From the NCBI GenBank assembly GCA_030549175.1, contig JAUKUA010000001.1:5890001-5954000 (forward strand): 64,000 nucleotides of DNA, written 5' to 3'. Below the pieces are notes generated by a model, which did no database searches, had not been told where the DNA came from, and saw only the letters and a list, made by a program, of their open reading frames with translations. The translations under genes and the position numbers were made by a program. Source of the DNA: Lasiosphaeris hirsuta (Eukaryota; Ascomycota; Sordariomycetes; Sordariales; Lasiosphaeriaceae). Of this stretch, positions 52,812 to 64,000 are shown piece by piece (positions within the stretch are counted from its first letter, which is position 1; each line of letters begins with the position of its first letter).

Positions 52812-54910
52812 CAAGCGGTTCTGGATGCGACGAAACCTCGTTCCGAGATCGGGTGGGTGTGCATAAGGACAACAACACGAGATGGCACGAGATGGCAACA
52901 CGAGACGGCAACGCAATAAACCCCAAGAAAGACCCCCACCTAATAAACCAGGAGAGGGACTGGGAGTATCTCAAAGCATGTATGACGTATGGTGTGTGTA
53001 ATGAAGATGGTGAGGTGACCTGGAAAGATACGGGTAGGTATAAAGAGAGAGGGATGGGAGGAGGGGGTCCCTTTTAACCCCACGCGGGCGAAATAAATTG
53101 TCGGTGAGGCGGGAGGACATTCGCTATTTGAACCTCGCGGCTACACCACGCCAGGCCGGGCACATGTCGCATGGTGGTGCCCCACTGCCGATCTCGGGAA
53201 CACGAGGACCCGAACTGCTTGGCTTCTCCTCCCGGGAACGGGCCGAATGACATTGATCGACTCGTTTCATTGCCGGTCCTTGCCTCAGGAGACACGACAA
53301 TCGGACAGAAAGCTCTCTCGCGGCCTCTCGAACACGCACAGTTATGCTCCGAGAACGTCTGCTCATTACCGACACCAGCAAGTTATATCGGTTTGGTTAT
53401 ACGTCACATCAGAGTCGCCCGTGAGGACAGAGGGAGGAGCAAAGGGTTGGGGGGGGGTTCTGACTTAAACCGTTGCGCTGCGAAGAGCCTCATGCTTGGT
53501 TTTCTTCCTCTTCTCGGGTTTTTTTTTCTTTCGTGCCTCTCTCAACAATTCGCGCAGGAGCCATGGGATGGATGAAGCGTTCTTGATGCATTATAGATAC
53601 CCCGTTTTTAACAACTGCTTGGATACCTTTAGACATACATATAATGGGAGTAGACTCGAGTACCCTTGCGCGATACTGAGATTAGCTCTTAGGCCACTAT
53701 TATAAACGCTAACCGACCCTTGCTACTATATGTGCAAGATAAAGGAAGGGGCCCTAAAGGAATCAGCCCCGCAGCCGTCGAAAGTCCAGATACAAGTACC
53801 ACACATTCCACAACGTCCTTATCAACCTATAAACGGCTGTTGAACTGAGCGTAGAGCTGTTTTGGTCGCCATCGGTCAGATAAACAATGACAGGTAGCTG
53901 TGAAAATAGACATGTAACATTTCTGCCTCGGAAAAAGAAGTGGCATATCCTGTATCGCGATGTTCAACAAATCCTCGCCTAGTTCTTGTCTGTGACACCT
54001 GCAGCCTGTGCTCTTTCTGGAAGGCTTCTTGACACCATCTATGTCTTGCCCTTCTCTGCCGCGTGCAAGATACGGACAGGGTGCATCATAGCCCTGTTTG
54101 CTTCCCTTGTGTTACCCTCCCCCCTCCAAGGTAGAAACCGGACACGCCTGGCTCGCATGCCGGGTCTGCAAGAAATTCCGGGCCAGGTAGGACAACCAGG
54201 CAGAATAGTGCAGTATACCCGTGCACACGCAGCCAACCCTCGTCTGAGACGAGGGTGCACGAGGGTGCGCGACCCGGTCATATTTTTGTGATAGCTTTAT
54301 TATCACGGGCAAAGTACGAGGCAAAGTACATCAGTTAGTAACACTTGACTAGCAAAAGGCTCATGGCATAAAAAATAGGAAGTAAGGATGGACCGTTTGG
54401 CTCGCGATGAGGCCTGCTAGGACAATCGTCCGTGGTTGGCGTCTTGTGAACTGTCTGGCTACCCACTCCCAAGACGCTGGGACTGCAAAACCTCGAGCGC
54501 TTGTAGCACCTAGAAGCTAGTCCAACAAAGATAAAGTGGTAGGGATACCGAAATTTCAGCGAGAACACAAAAGAGGCCGGTTTCGGTCTTGCAACAAGCA
54601 AAAGCGCATTCAGATACTGAGCCTACCAAGGTCCGCCTTTTCAACACCTGCTAGCTAGTGCCTAGGCAGAAGCAGCCATGTCGTGATCTTGACGAAGCCA
54701 AGTGTTTTGAGCTAGCCAATAACAGCCGGGAGAGATGGGCGGTGAAGACAGCTCCAGCAACTCCATCTTCAAGCGCGGCTAACAAAGAGTATGTGAGGGC
54801 TAAAAATAAATAAAATAAAACACATATCGTATCCCAGATAGCAAGCCAAGACAAGGGGCGAATGCGGAGTGGAAGACGGGACGGCATGATGCAAGTGATC
54901 TGATGCTGCG

Positions 54911-54935
54911 CTGCGGACTGCGGACTGCGGACTGC
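54911..54935. repeat. Tandem repeat, 7-bp unit (CTGCGGA) x3.6
   Basis: Three perfect copies of CTGCGGA plus a partial fourth, in intergenic sequence. Confidence 0.75.
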
Positions 54936-57514
54936 ATCGACATGTGAAAGAGAGAGCTAGGCGCCTATCCGCACTACTGGGACGTGGAATGGCTTCATTC
55001 CTGAGGGAGCCCCGAGATAGGGATTCAACCCGGAACATCCGATAATGACGGGGAGGGGAAGGACGGAAGCTGAGCCCAACTTCTGACACATGGCCGTCCG
55101 ATGGGGCCGACTGCGACCATACGGGTGCTAGCCATTCGTGGCTGGGTAGCCGGTGGTCAATCAAAGTCGCAGCTGCTATCGTTACTCTGAAGCGGCTGCT
55201 GAATCCCCACAGCCCGACCGGTAGGTAGATGAAGGGCGTCACAATTCTATCACGGTTGATGTGGTGGATGTATGGACTTTGTATGGACAGACACAAGAGG
55301 GGTCCGGTGGTGGAGAATGGCTGAGGTCGAAAAGCGAGAGGTGCAGACGCCGGACAGAAACACGGTTTATCAGTAAAGAAAGGAAAGCTCCTGCATGGAA
55401 GTAGAAAACGGCCTCTCCGGTCGACCGACCAATGAACTGGAGGTGCGAAACATGTGCCTCTCCCCCGGCTGCGGTCGCACGGGGCGAACACGCCGATATT
55501 CAGGAGCACCTAGCATCCCATCCAGCCCTACGAGAAGCCGAGCTGGGATTTGTGCCATGACAAATGGTCTCCGAGACGTCAGCGCCCACCTCTTCATTCA
55601 TGGGCCTTATACGGAGCGCAGCTGGGAATTATCCGAGAATCATAGCGATTGGAGATTGATAGGCTCGCAACGCACCCGGTGCCGCAAGGTAGTGTCGGTG
55701 GACAAGCAGACGGGCTGGCCAATCTTGCTCATAGACGAGATTGAGACAGATGGCGGTCAAGTTTGCTGCCGTCCAATGTCGAGAGTGGACCTAGTCGCCT
55801 GTCGCCATAGGGGCTTCCCGCCCCGTGTCTCACCCGCCGGTTCGATCATCCCGCGGGGTGGCTCAGAGAAAGTACTCCGTCGTGTGGAAAGGTGAGATCT
55901 GGAGGAATACTACCCCACGTTGCCGTCGGGCTGGACAGTGTTTTCTCGACCATGTGGGAGGCAGATAGACAGAATGATGCAGAGAGAGAGGCTGTGAGAT
56001 GGTAGGCGTGACACACAGTAGACAGTAGCCGGAGGGCAGCGGCGAGCCTGACAGAACCTCGACTGATGGCTGCTGCGCCGAGCTGGCTGCATCGGGCCAA
56101 AGGGCAGTCAGTGTCCAAGTCCGACTTTTTCCTTGCTTACAACGGCAGAATCAGTTATTCCATTACGTCTTGGAACGGCAGCGCTCGCGCTGTCAGCTTC
56201 GTTAGTGAATGGTGGTGCTGCGGGTGTGAGCGAGAGCCGTGTGGGGGTGTGAAATAGGCAATCGACGTCTTGATAAGAAACGGGTGCGGTGTGCCTCAGA
56301 TGCTCTTCAGGTGCGAATCGGAGGCTAGAAGCGGCTGAGACAGGCCACTGTTGATCCATCGCCAAGCCAAGCGAGGTGATTTGATGCCATTTGATGCCGA
56401 TGTGATATCTGGCGGCCAAATTATTCAATCTACGCGTTTTCAGACGACAAGCCGTCGGGCGAGAGCAATACAGGCCGTGGGGAGCAACGCCACCTACCCC
56501 ATTGGTGCGGGTTTTTCGTACCTGGGCCGGACTGTTTGGTGATGGCCACCCACGCCGCGCTGGCTTGCAAAGGGTTAGACTTACTTTGATCTACTGCCTC
56601 CTGGAGCACTTGGTACCCAGCGACCAGCACGACCGGAATTCCGTCATAGTGGGATGAGTAACGGTGCCCACCAGCCTTTTCCATGGCCGATTGCCCCTAT
56701 TAGCCAAAAAAGAGACAGAGGCGTGTCTCTGGTGCTAGGTTGGACTGATGCCGTGAGCATATTGAATTAGGTGAGCGGTGGTCCCGCTGTCGAACCGGGG
56801 CACGTACGGATTAGTCCAGCAGTTGTGTCTGTGTCTGGTTGAGACGCATGCGGACCGACCGCGGAGGAGGCTGCCTAAGTTTCCCATGCAGCATGCATCA
56901 TGTCCGGCAGCTGCAGCGTTCCCCCAGCTCGTCCAGGGCATTTCTGGCATTCTGGCATTTAATGCGTCTGTGGTGCCGGTGGTGCAGCCTGGGTTTGATC
57001 TCGAGGACGGGCTTGGTGGTTGCGGAGGGAGGGGAAATCAAAGCCTGCCCTGCTGTTCGCTCAATGACAGCCGAGAGACATGGCGCTGCCGCTGCAGAGC
57101 GCCACCTGTGTGGCGCTGTGGATTTATGGCGTCTCCAGCTTTTCTTGCCCTGGCGGGGTCAAGTTTTCCAGCTTGCTTCACCCCACCATCTTTCTTGCTC
57201 TTCCCAGGCCGGAACTGGGCCTGGGCTTCGAGACGATTCCAATCCAACCCGGGCCTCCATCGCCGTGGCCGCTTGTTTTCTGGCACAACGTCGAGCGGTA
57301 GTGTATCCCAGCACAGGCTCGGTATCAGAACTGAGAGCTAAGCCGCCCTTTCAGATTTTGGTCAGGAGATAAGCTACCTTACGCCAGCAGAGGGTCGGTC
57401 AGACGGTGCTCTATCGTCCCAGAAAGGAAGCCCGGTAACATTGCTGTAGCGCCGTCCGCAGTGCCCTGTGGCCTATATCAGTAGTCTGAATGGGCAGTCT
57501 CCATGGATGGATGG

Positions 57515-57538
57515 CCTGTGTGCCTGTGTGCCTGTGCG
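57515..57538. repeat. Tandem repeat, 8-bp unit (CCTGTGTG) x3
   Basis: Two perfect units and a third with one change lie 340 bp upstream of the APRT start codon. Confidence 0.7.
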
Positions 57539-57880
57539 GCCAGTGGCATCAGAAGTGACATCTCAAAGTGACAGCTCCTCGGCCCTCCTCCCTCACCGAC
57601 TCCACTTGCCTCTCTGACTCTTCGATCCCGGTAAGGGGTCCGTTTTCTTTTTTCGCTCTCTGGCAGCTCTGAGCTCTGTCGGACCGGGTGTTCCATTCGC
57701 TCGTTGTTTCTTTTTGCAACGCTTACGCCCAATCCTTTTCGTGCTGCACACCCTCCAGCTCGGCGCATCAATTTTTTTCTCCTCGCGCTACCACTACTCG
57801 CTCACTTCACTTAGATACAAGCCCGTATCTTTTTTTTTTACTTACCCTTCCCTCCTTCCTCCCCCCTTTCTCTCCCCAAC

Positions 57881-58820
57881 ATGAGCTCAACCGCCGACCG
57901 TGCCCAAACTCTGGCGTCGACCGGCAACGATCAAGTCCAAGCCCCGACTAGCAGTACTACCGCCGCCACGGCCTCAACCGCGCCCCACGATGCCTCGGGA
58001 GGACAGCCCGCCGCCGCCGCCGCCGCCGCCGCCGAACTCGCCAGTACAAAGATAAAGCTGCTCGGCGCGCTCAAGACGTTCCCCGACTTCCCGATCCCCG
58101 GTATCAACTTCATTGACATCTTGCCGTTGTTCCAGGACCCCGCCATACACCTGGCCCTGCTGCGCGCCCTCGAGCTGCAGGTTCTCGAGTCGGCCGTCAA
58201 GCCCGATGTGATAGTGGGGTTGGATGCGCGGGGCTTTCTGTTCGGACCCTCGCTGGCCCTGCGGCTCGACGCCAGCTTCGTCCCCGTCCGCAAGCAGGGC
58301 AAGCTGCCCGGCCCCTGCGTCACTGCCGCCTACGAGAAGGAGTACGGCACCGACTACTTCCAGATGCAAGAGGGCGCCATCAAGCCCGGCCAGAAGGTGC
58401 TTGTCGTCGACGACATCATTGCCACTGGTAAGATGAGCTCCCCTGGGCTTTTTACCAAGCTTGAAAGAAAATCACCGCGATTGCGCGATATGCCCCCCTC
58501 CTCCCCCCCCCTGTTTGCCAGGGAACTCAACCCCGCCAATCATTATTGCCCCTCACCACAAGTGCCTTTTATCGTCTCATTCAGCGGTGGAGTCTCATCA
58601 TAGCACCTCATTGTCGTTTCTCGCTTCCCGCATTGCCCATCGATCAAGAGTCATGCTAATTCTATTGTCAGGTGGATCTGCTGCCGCCGCTGGGTCTCTC
58701 GTCAAGATGCTTGAGGGCGATCTGGTCGGATATCTTTTCATCCTCGAGATCCCCTTCCTCCAGGGGCGCGATAAGCTTGACGGCGTGCTTACCACCACCC
58801 TCCTCGAGACCGACGGTTAA
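57881..58820 (+). CDS. APT1: Adenine phosphoribosyltransferase
   Basis: Purine salvage enzyme: adenine + PRPP gives AMP + pyrophosphate, in the cytosol. Exons 57881-58427 and 58672-58820, with a 244-bp intron (GTAAGA donor, ATGCTAAT branch region, CAG acceptor), encode 231 aa. The splice reconstitutes the PRPP-binding loop VLVVDDIIATGGSAAAAG. Other family signatures are FPDFPIPGINFIDILPLFQDP, VIVGLDARGFLFGPSLAL, PVRKQGKLPG and the substrate loop YEKEYGTDYFQMQ. Compared with the ~180-aa core, there is a ~45-residue N-terminal extension rich in Ala, Ser and Thr that includes an eight-Ala run from pure GCC repeats (58010-58033). The leader is strongly pyrimidine-rich, and the intron is long for this window. 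Confidence 0.93.
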
Positions 58821-59545
58821 AGACGTCTCTCACCATCGCCTCTTCCAGTTCAAAGGGGTTTGGCCTTGTCCCCAATCCCTAGCTATTGTCTGCGTTTGTT
58901 TTAGATGTCCCCCTTCTTTACCAACTTCGGTAGTCTAATGGGCAAAGGGGGTGGGTCGGTTTTTACTATGTGCCGGTTTCCGCTTGTTAGACCTTTGTTT
59001 CCACTTCCGCGAGAAGTTATTGCGTGAATTAGGGAGGCACACATTAGCGAAAGATGTTCATCTTGCTCCTTGGGTTTATGGACGGGAATTTTGTGGGTTT
59101 TGCACCCTGGCGTTGGAGGCTTGCCAAAAGTTTTTATGCCGCCGAGGGACCTAATGGCTTGGTTGAGGGGTTGTCACGATAGACTTGGTTTTTGGACGAA
59201 TGGAATACCTACAAACCACGCCTCGTTTCATTCGATTTAGTGCCAGCACATGACTCAAGACTTGGTACCAGACCCAGGTCCTTCGGGTAAGCTGCGACCG
59301 AGCGACCTGTATTGGAAGACATTTTGCGGGACCCTGAAGGCGAGCCAATCACCAAGTGCATCAAAACTTGAAGGACGACGGAACTGAAGCCGGCATGTTG
59401 GGTTATACAAACAAGCCAGCTAGTTTATTTAGTATATGCCATATGCGTCTATTTCACGACATCACCACATTCATGGTCATCAAAATTCATTCCCCCCCCC
59501 CCCCCCCAAGACCCGCAGCTAGCAGAGCCACCCAATACTCATCAT
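58821..59545. other. Convergent intergenic region, APRT and EDEM gene
   Basis: 3' regions of two converging genes; no coding evidence. A C16 run (59492-59507) lies 39 bp beyond the EDEM stop, reading as poly-G on that gene's sense strand. Confidence 0.5.
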
Positions 59546-62500
59546 CTATAAATTGTCCCCAGCATCACCCTCGTCAACGATAATGTTCCTCACCCTCGTT
59601 CCCTGGCTCTCGATATAGTATCTTCTCATTAGTCCCACCCGCTCCGCCGCTGCTAGTTGTTGGTACGCCAACTCTCCACCGCCCACCATAGCCATGGCAA
59701 TCGGGTGCCGCCTCTGCATTCCGCCGGGAGTGAGCTGCACTTCGTCCAACAAGGGCCGCACGAGCCCCGCGCCGGCCATCGACATGGCGTACGTGCGGTA
59801 GTCCGCCCCGTCGTCATGTTCGTTCGATATAATGACCACGAGCTGCAGCGACCGCGGCGATGGCGAGTGCGCGGGTATGCTAGCCAGCTTAGCGCTGAAG
59901 CTACATCCGCCGCGGCGGATGACGATAACCTGGTGGTCTCGGGGTGCTTCGTCAGGGAGAGGGCCAGCGCAGGCGTCGCCAGCTGCGTAAACTGTGGCCC
60001 AGGGGAAGATAGTGTTGGAGACGGGGCCGAAGGCCGGGATGCGGGAGCCTGCGGGGACGTTGACCGGGGGCAAGGGGGCGGCGCCGAGACCGATGGGGGT
60101 GACAGCCGTCTGGTTGATGACAAGATTATAGGGGCGGCTGGCTGACACGCCGGCGCGGAGTGTAGGTGAGTATGCTATTTGGGAGTCGAGAGAGGCCACG
60201 ACGCGCGTAAGGAGGGATTTGACGAGAGAGCCAAACTCGGTGACTCGTGAGACAGTAGAGCTATTAGTTTGCCTCACTGCCTGGAATGGAATGGATTCCT
60301 CGTCGTCAGATTCCGAGTCTCCTGAATCGTCTACATCGGTTTCATATCCATCCTCGAGCAAATCTTCGTCATCCCCCGCTTTATTTGGCGGTAGTTCGAC
60401 GAGGTGAAGGTGCTGCAATTTAACAATCATTGGATCTCGGACGAGGTTGAATCTGGGATCAGAAACGTCTCCGAGAATGGCACGATCCAAGACGATGAAT
60501 TCATCCCGGCCTAGTGGGACGCCGTTCACTCTCGTTACGCGCCACTCTTGCTCATCAGCATCTTCTAGCCGCATCGTTACTTTCAGGCCCGAAAGGCTCG
60601 AAACGCGGATACGATCCGCGCTCAGGCGTTCCAAATTTTGAGATCCAAGCATAAAGTTGAAAGAGCTGCCGCCAACCACTTGCTGGGCATTCGATGCAAA
60701 CTCCAATGAAACTTCAAGGGGATGGTTGACCTTGGAGCACATGCCGTCTTGAGGTAAAAGCTCAGCCGGGAGAGTCCAAGGGAATAGCGTAAACTTTGAC
60801 CTCGCTGTAGCCTGGCTGTTCGACTGTCCGCCCGCTAAACCCGGGCGAGGACTGGTCAATAGATGGAGGTCGAGCATCCGGGCGGCGTGGTAGAGGTCTT
60901 TCCTAGCAGCGGTGGTGGAACCTGTAAGAGGGACAGCAGCTGGACGCGCCGGACACGAGTTCGTGTAGGCATCGTCATAGTAGACAGTCATGTCTGTCTG
61001 ATGGGATCTTCTTCGGCGAGTCGAGCCGTCCGTCGCTTTCGCTTTTGGGATAATAAGTGGATGGCCTTCCGTGGTAAACACATAGGCTGCATCGAACTTG
61101 TTCAATGGGTGGTCGTCGTCGAACAGGAGATACATGTACTTGGCCGTCTCACCAAGAAAAAAGCTCTCCATACGGTCGCTCTTCTCGCCATCCAAGACGT
61201 TCTGGAGGCCGGCCCAGCCACAGGGTGTCCAGCACCGTCTCGTGATGTCGCGAAGCACCATCTCTCCGACATAGAGGTACCAGGGGTCCTTGGTAGCACG
61301 ATATAGGTGGTAGGTTGACTCGATAAACTCGGGGCGCAAAGGCCACCACCCGAGCCCACCTTCGACGGTCTTATCCTTGATCGACCACCGTTCTGGAAGA
61401 GCCGCATACCGCGTCCAGATCGCGGTGTATAGAAGGCTCGTCTCAACAGCTTCGTCCACCTCTCCAGCCAGAACAAGAAGGCCCGAATAGTATGCACCGA
61501 GGCTGTCCACCCAGTTTGAAGCGAGAGAGCCAGTCCACAGATTGACATTTTCATAGTGGGGATGGTCTTTATCGGTATAGAGATGACGCTTTATTGCCGC
61601 GTGTGCGTGATGCCAGGCTTCTAGAAAAGAATCCGGAGAGTTCTCGATATCACTGAGCGGCGTAAACAGCGTATTCGGGTCCATCCAATCAGCTTGGGGG
61701 CTAGGGTGGGACAGGGTCCGGTTTGGGAGCTCATGCCCAGAGAGTAGAATATGCGACTTGAGAGCATACTCAAAAAAACTGTCGGCGCCGGCGCCAATGA
61801 CCGAATAGGCTCCTATCCAATGTCCGTGTTCTGCATCCACGCCGGCACCGATGAGACCGATTTGACTCTTCCGATACCAAACGGCCCAGAATGCCCTCTT
61901 TGCGAGCTGTTCAAAGCGTGAGTCGCCGGTGAGGCGGCTGAGAACTGTAAACTCAAGCACGAGCGACCCGGCACCTGCGCTGCACGTCTCGGTGATCTCT
62001 GCTGGCCCTTCGGTGTTGGCCGAGCCTGGAGTTGTTTCATGCAGGGGCGAGTTGGAATAGAATGGGATGCCATGCCGCAGGTTGACGCGGGGGTATGGCA
62101 TCCCCGTCTTGGTATAGAAGGCGGGAAGGAGGCGCTGGGCCAGGTCTAGGGCCAACCGAAGCAGTTGGCCATCATATTCGAGGCCGTTCGGCCACACGAT
62201 GGGTCGTGGATCAAGGGGATCGTCGCCAGGACGGCGGGGGTCATAACCAGTGATGGGTAGCTCGCCAACAGCAAACAAGTGGGCGCTTAACAGCCCCCCA
62301 ACCCCACGGATAACCGTCTCGAAGACCTGCACCTTGCTGTCGACATCAAAGCCCCGCCCCCGCAGTCCGAGGCCGGACGGGCCAGCCCGGCCATCTCCAT
62401 ACTGTTGGACCATGGCAGCTACACCATCTTGAAAATCACGTAACGCTTTGGGACCTGTGTTTCGGCCGTCTGGAGGGGCGGATGCAAGGATGGCCAGTGT

Positions 62501-62896
62501 GGAAAGGCTATCAATGAGTGTGAGGGAGTAGTTCCCCAACACATCGTTGAGCTCGACGTTCCGCGGGTTTTTGGAATCGCGGGTGAGAGGAGTGCAGGAT
62601 ACGGGACGTAGCTACAGATGTTGAAGTCAGTGTTCGTGCGTCGCCACATCTGCCAAGTTTGTATTATCATATATCATCTACATGACGGATGCCGTGCTGC
62701 GGCCCATGCGTACCTCATCTTCGGGAAAAGCGACGCGCATGTAGTTATCGAAGCCGTGGTAGAATAAATCCACTGTTTCCCGACGCAAGTCTCCGACGCG
62801 CGCGGGTCGCATGGCCGCAGCGGTGGGCCACGACACGACGGCGAGAATGGCGAGGAGGAGCCATGGCATCAAGAGATGAGGGGTTCGCAAGTGCAT
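59546..62896 (-). CDS. MNL1: ER degradation-enhancing alpha-mannosidase (EDEM/Htm1), GH47 with PA domain
   Basis: Trims mannose from N-glycans on misfolded glycoproteins in the ER lumen to mark them for ERAD. Exon 1 (62896-62714) encodes a signal peptide (MHLRTPHLLMPWLLLAILAVVSW..., ~28 aa) and the GH47 start (VDLFYHGFDNYMRVAFPEDE). After a 102-bp intron, exon 2 (62611-59546) gives about 1,082 aa in all. The GH47 domain (~35-510) includes LRPVSCTPLTRD, LIDSLSTLAIL, the TETCSAGAGSLVLEF block at ~268-281, IGLIGAGVDAEHGHWIGAYSVIGAGADSFFEY, and ESFFLGETAKYMYLLFDD. A C-terminal protease-associated (PA) domain (~935-1045: VIVIRRGGCSF...VVIISNEHDD...PIAMAMV) is typical of the yeast/fungal Htm1 group. 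Between them lies a very acidic linker (DEDLLEDGYETDVDDSGDSE). No C-terminal HDEL is present. Confidence 0.92.
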
Positions 62897-64000
62897 GCGC
62901 GGGTGTTGGTGGCGACAGTGACGATGGGAACCGGCGCGGAGTCTGGAGCCATCACCAGCCAATGAGCAATGGTCCATGCCAGCAGAGGCATCACCTGGAG
63001 CGGAATATAAGAGACGACATGTGCGGGTGATGGCAATGTCGATGGGGGGCGTGCTAGTACCGATTGAAGTCGCGCACGCATTCAGGGTCAAGAAGCAGTT
63101 GGCCGTGCCGGTCGGAGGCCGGCACGAGGTCAATCCTTGATCAATTATTATCCGTAGAGGTCACGGTGTTCTCCGTTAAAACCGGTCCCTGACCCGTGTC
63201 AATTGGCGTGCCTTGCTGGGGGGTCATCGGATTATGTCAGCCAAAGGTGACTTCGGTTGTTGGCTTGAGGCGCACAGACGTCTAGTTCCAACGGAACCGT
63301 CGTCGATGCCTCAGGCCAGATACCGGGGCCTGTGTTCTGGCGCAGAACATGTTTCGTTGCAGCTCGACAGCCGCCAGGGCTGCAGCAGAAACAGTACGCT
63401 ACCTAGTACTAGTAGTAGGGACAAGGATATATCCTGTCGCCCCGTCACTGTGACCACGCTCGGCAGCACGCACAGTGACCGATGCCATCAACAACGCGAT
63501 TCAGCTGCTCAAACGCATACCGCTCAGTACAACCCATCAAGTTGCACGACACCAGGTCGCCGACACGCATCTTGCGCGTACTTGGAGTGACAAGCTCAAC
63601 ACCCTTTGCCTGGTGACCCGCGGTACCTCGTCGATACCATCGCGGCCAGGTGGCCTGCTGGTCATGGATGTTTGCAGACGACGCGATATTGCTCGTGCAT
63701 TCCGCCCATTCCACCATCCCACAATCGGCCAGACACCAAGGACACCGACGCGGCCTCTAATCTCCCGCATCCTGAGCTGCTGCAGCGTTGCAGCAAGAGC
63801 CGCGACCAAAACAGCCGCGCCGCACCCGAATTTTCGAACGTGGATCCAGGGTCTGTCGCCGGTCAGGTCGGTGAAGTCGGTTAATGAAGCACCGTCCGTC
63901 ACATTCACACTCGCCAGCGCTGCAGCAGCTAACTGCCACAAGCCAACTGAAACACGGCAAAATATGGCAATTAACCAAACTTGGAGCCTTCGTAGCTTCC
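62897..64000. other. Upstream region of the EDEM gene to window end
   Basis: Contains the promoter/leader of the EDEM gene. Several short frames on both strands have random composition. No second gene can be supported before the window ends. Confidence 0.45.

Larger units (their letters stand above)
52812..57880. other. Gene-poor block of ~5 kb
   Basis: No gene supported. Frames such as 54769-55509 (minus, 246 codons) and 55395-55895 (plus) overlap each other and lack domains. It contains short tandem repeats at 54911-54935 and 57515-57538, and a long CT-rich leader just before the APRT start (57835-57880). Confidence 0.5.

Noticed and set aside
54769..55509. 246-codon minus-strand frame
   Set aside because: Low-complexity Phe/Pro/Arg/Ser-rich translation overlapping another long frame on the opposite strand.
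55840..55865. GGTTCGATCATCC resembling a tRNA T-arm
   Set aside because: No paired T-stem and no A-box or cloverleaf could be folded around it.

Overview
The window is nuclear DNA from a filamentous ascomycete, most likely a sordariomycete and probably Sordariales. The evidence is: short introns of about 45-140 bp with GTRNGT donors, CTRAC-like branch sites and YAG acceptors; roughly balanced base composition; a Pezizomycotina-type mitochondrial tyrosyl-tRNA synthetase; a fungal fused betaine-lipid synthase; and DUF3176, NPR2, PEX2 and Zn2Cys6 genes. Species is not claimed. No rRNA, tRNA, CRISPR array or prokaryotic operon was found.

Left part (1-13 kb): a partial, unrecognised charged nuclear-type gene on the minus strand has a 414-bp MITE-like element just upstream, with ~31-bp inverted repeats and a TTA duplication. 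It is followed by BTA1 (betaine lipid synthase, three exons), a gene-free stretch, a five-exon Zn2Cys6 transcription factor and another gene-free stretch.

Gene-dense block (13-26 kb): SDH4 (minus, with an 18-nt micro-exon) and the CYT-18-type mitochondrial TyrRS (plus) share one promoter region. NPR2 (TORC1 regulator) and a metallo-beta-lactamase-fold protein lie on the minus strand. A membrane-anchored ZZ/EF-hand protein and a DUF3176 membrane protein lie on the plus strand.

Middle (26-42 kb): two gene-poor blocks of about 6 kb flank an F-box gene, whose C-terminus depends on two easily missed introns. Next comes a secreted Ser/Thr/Val-rich protein.

Right part (42-64 kb): KAP120-type importin; a broken 3-hydroxyacyl-CoA-dehydrogenase-like/YWTD-propeller fusion carrying a frameshift, a nonsense codon and a second frameshift; PEX2; a multi-pass membrane protein with a putative myristoylation signal; a 5-kb gene-poor block; adenine phosphoribosyltransferase; and an EDEM/Htm1 ER mannosidase with a PA domain, convergent with it.

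The genes are mostly independent housekeeping functions: mitochondrial respiration and translation, peroxisome biogenesis, nuclear import, ER quality control, nutrient signalling, purine salvage and lipid synthesis. There is no evident biosynthetic cluster. All exon borders were read from splice signals and reading-frame continuity by eye; no transcript or homology search was available.
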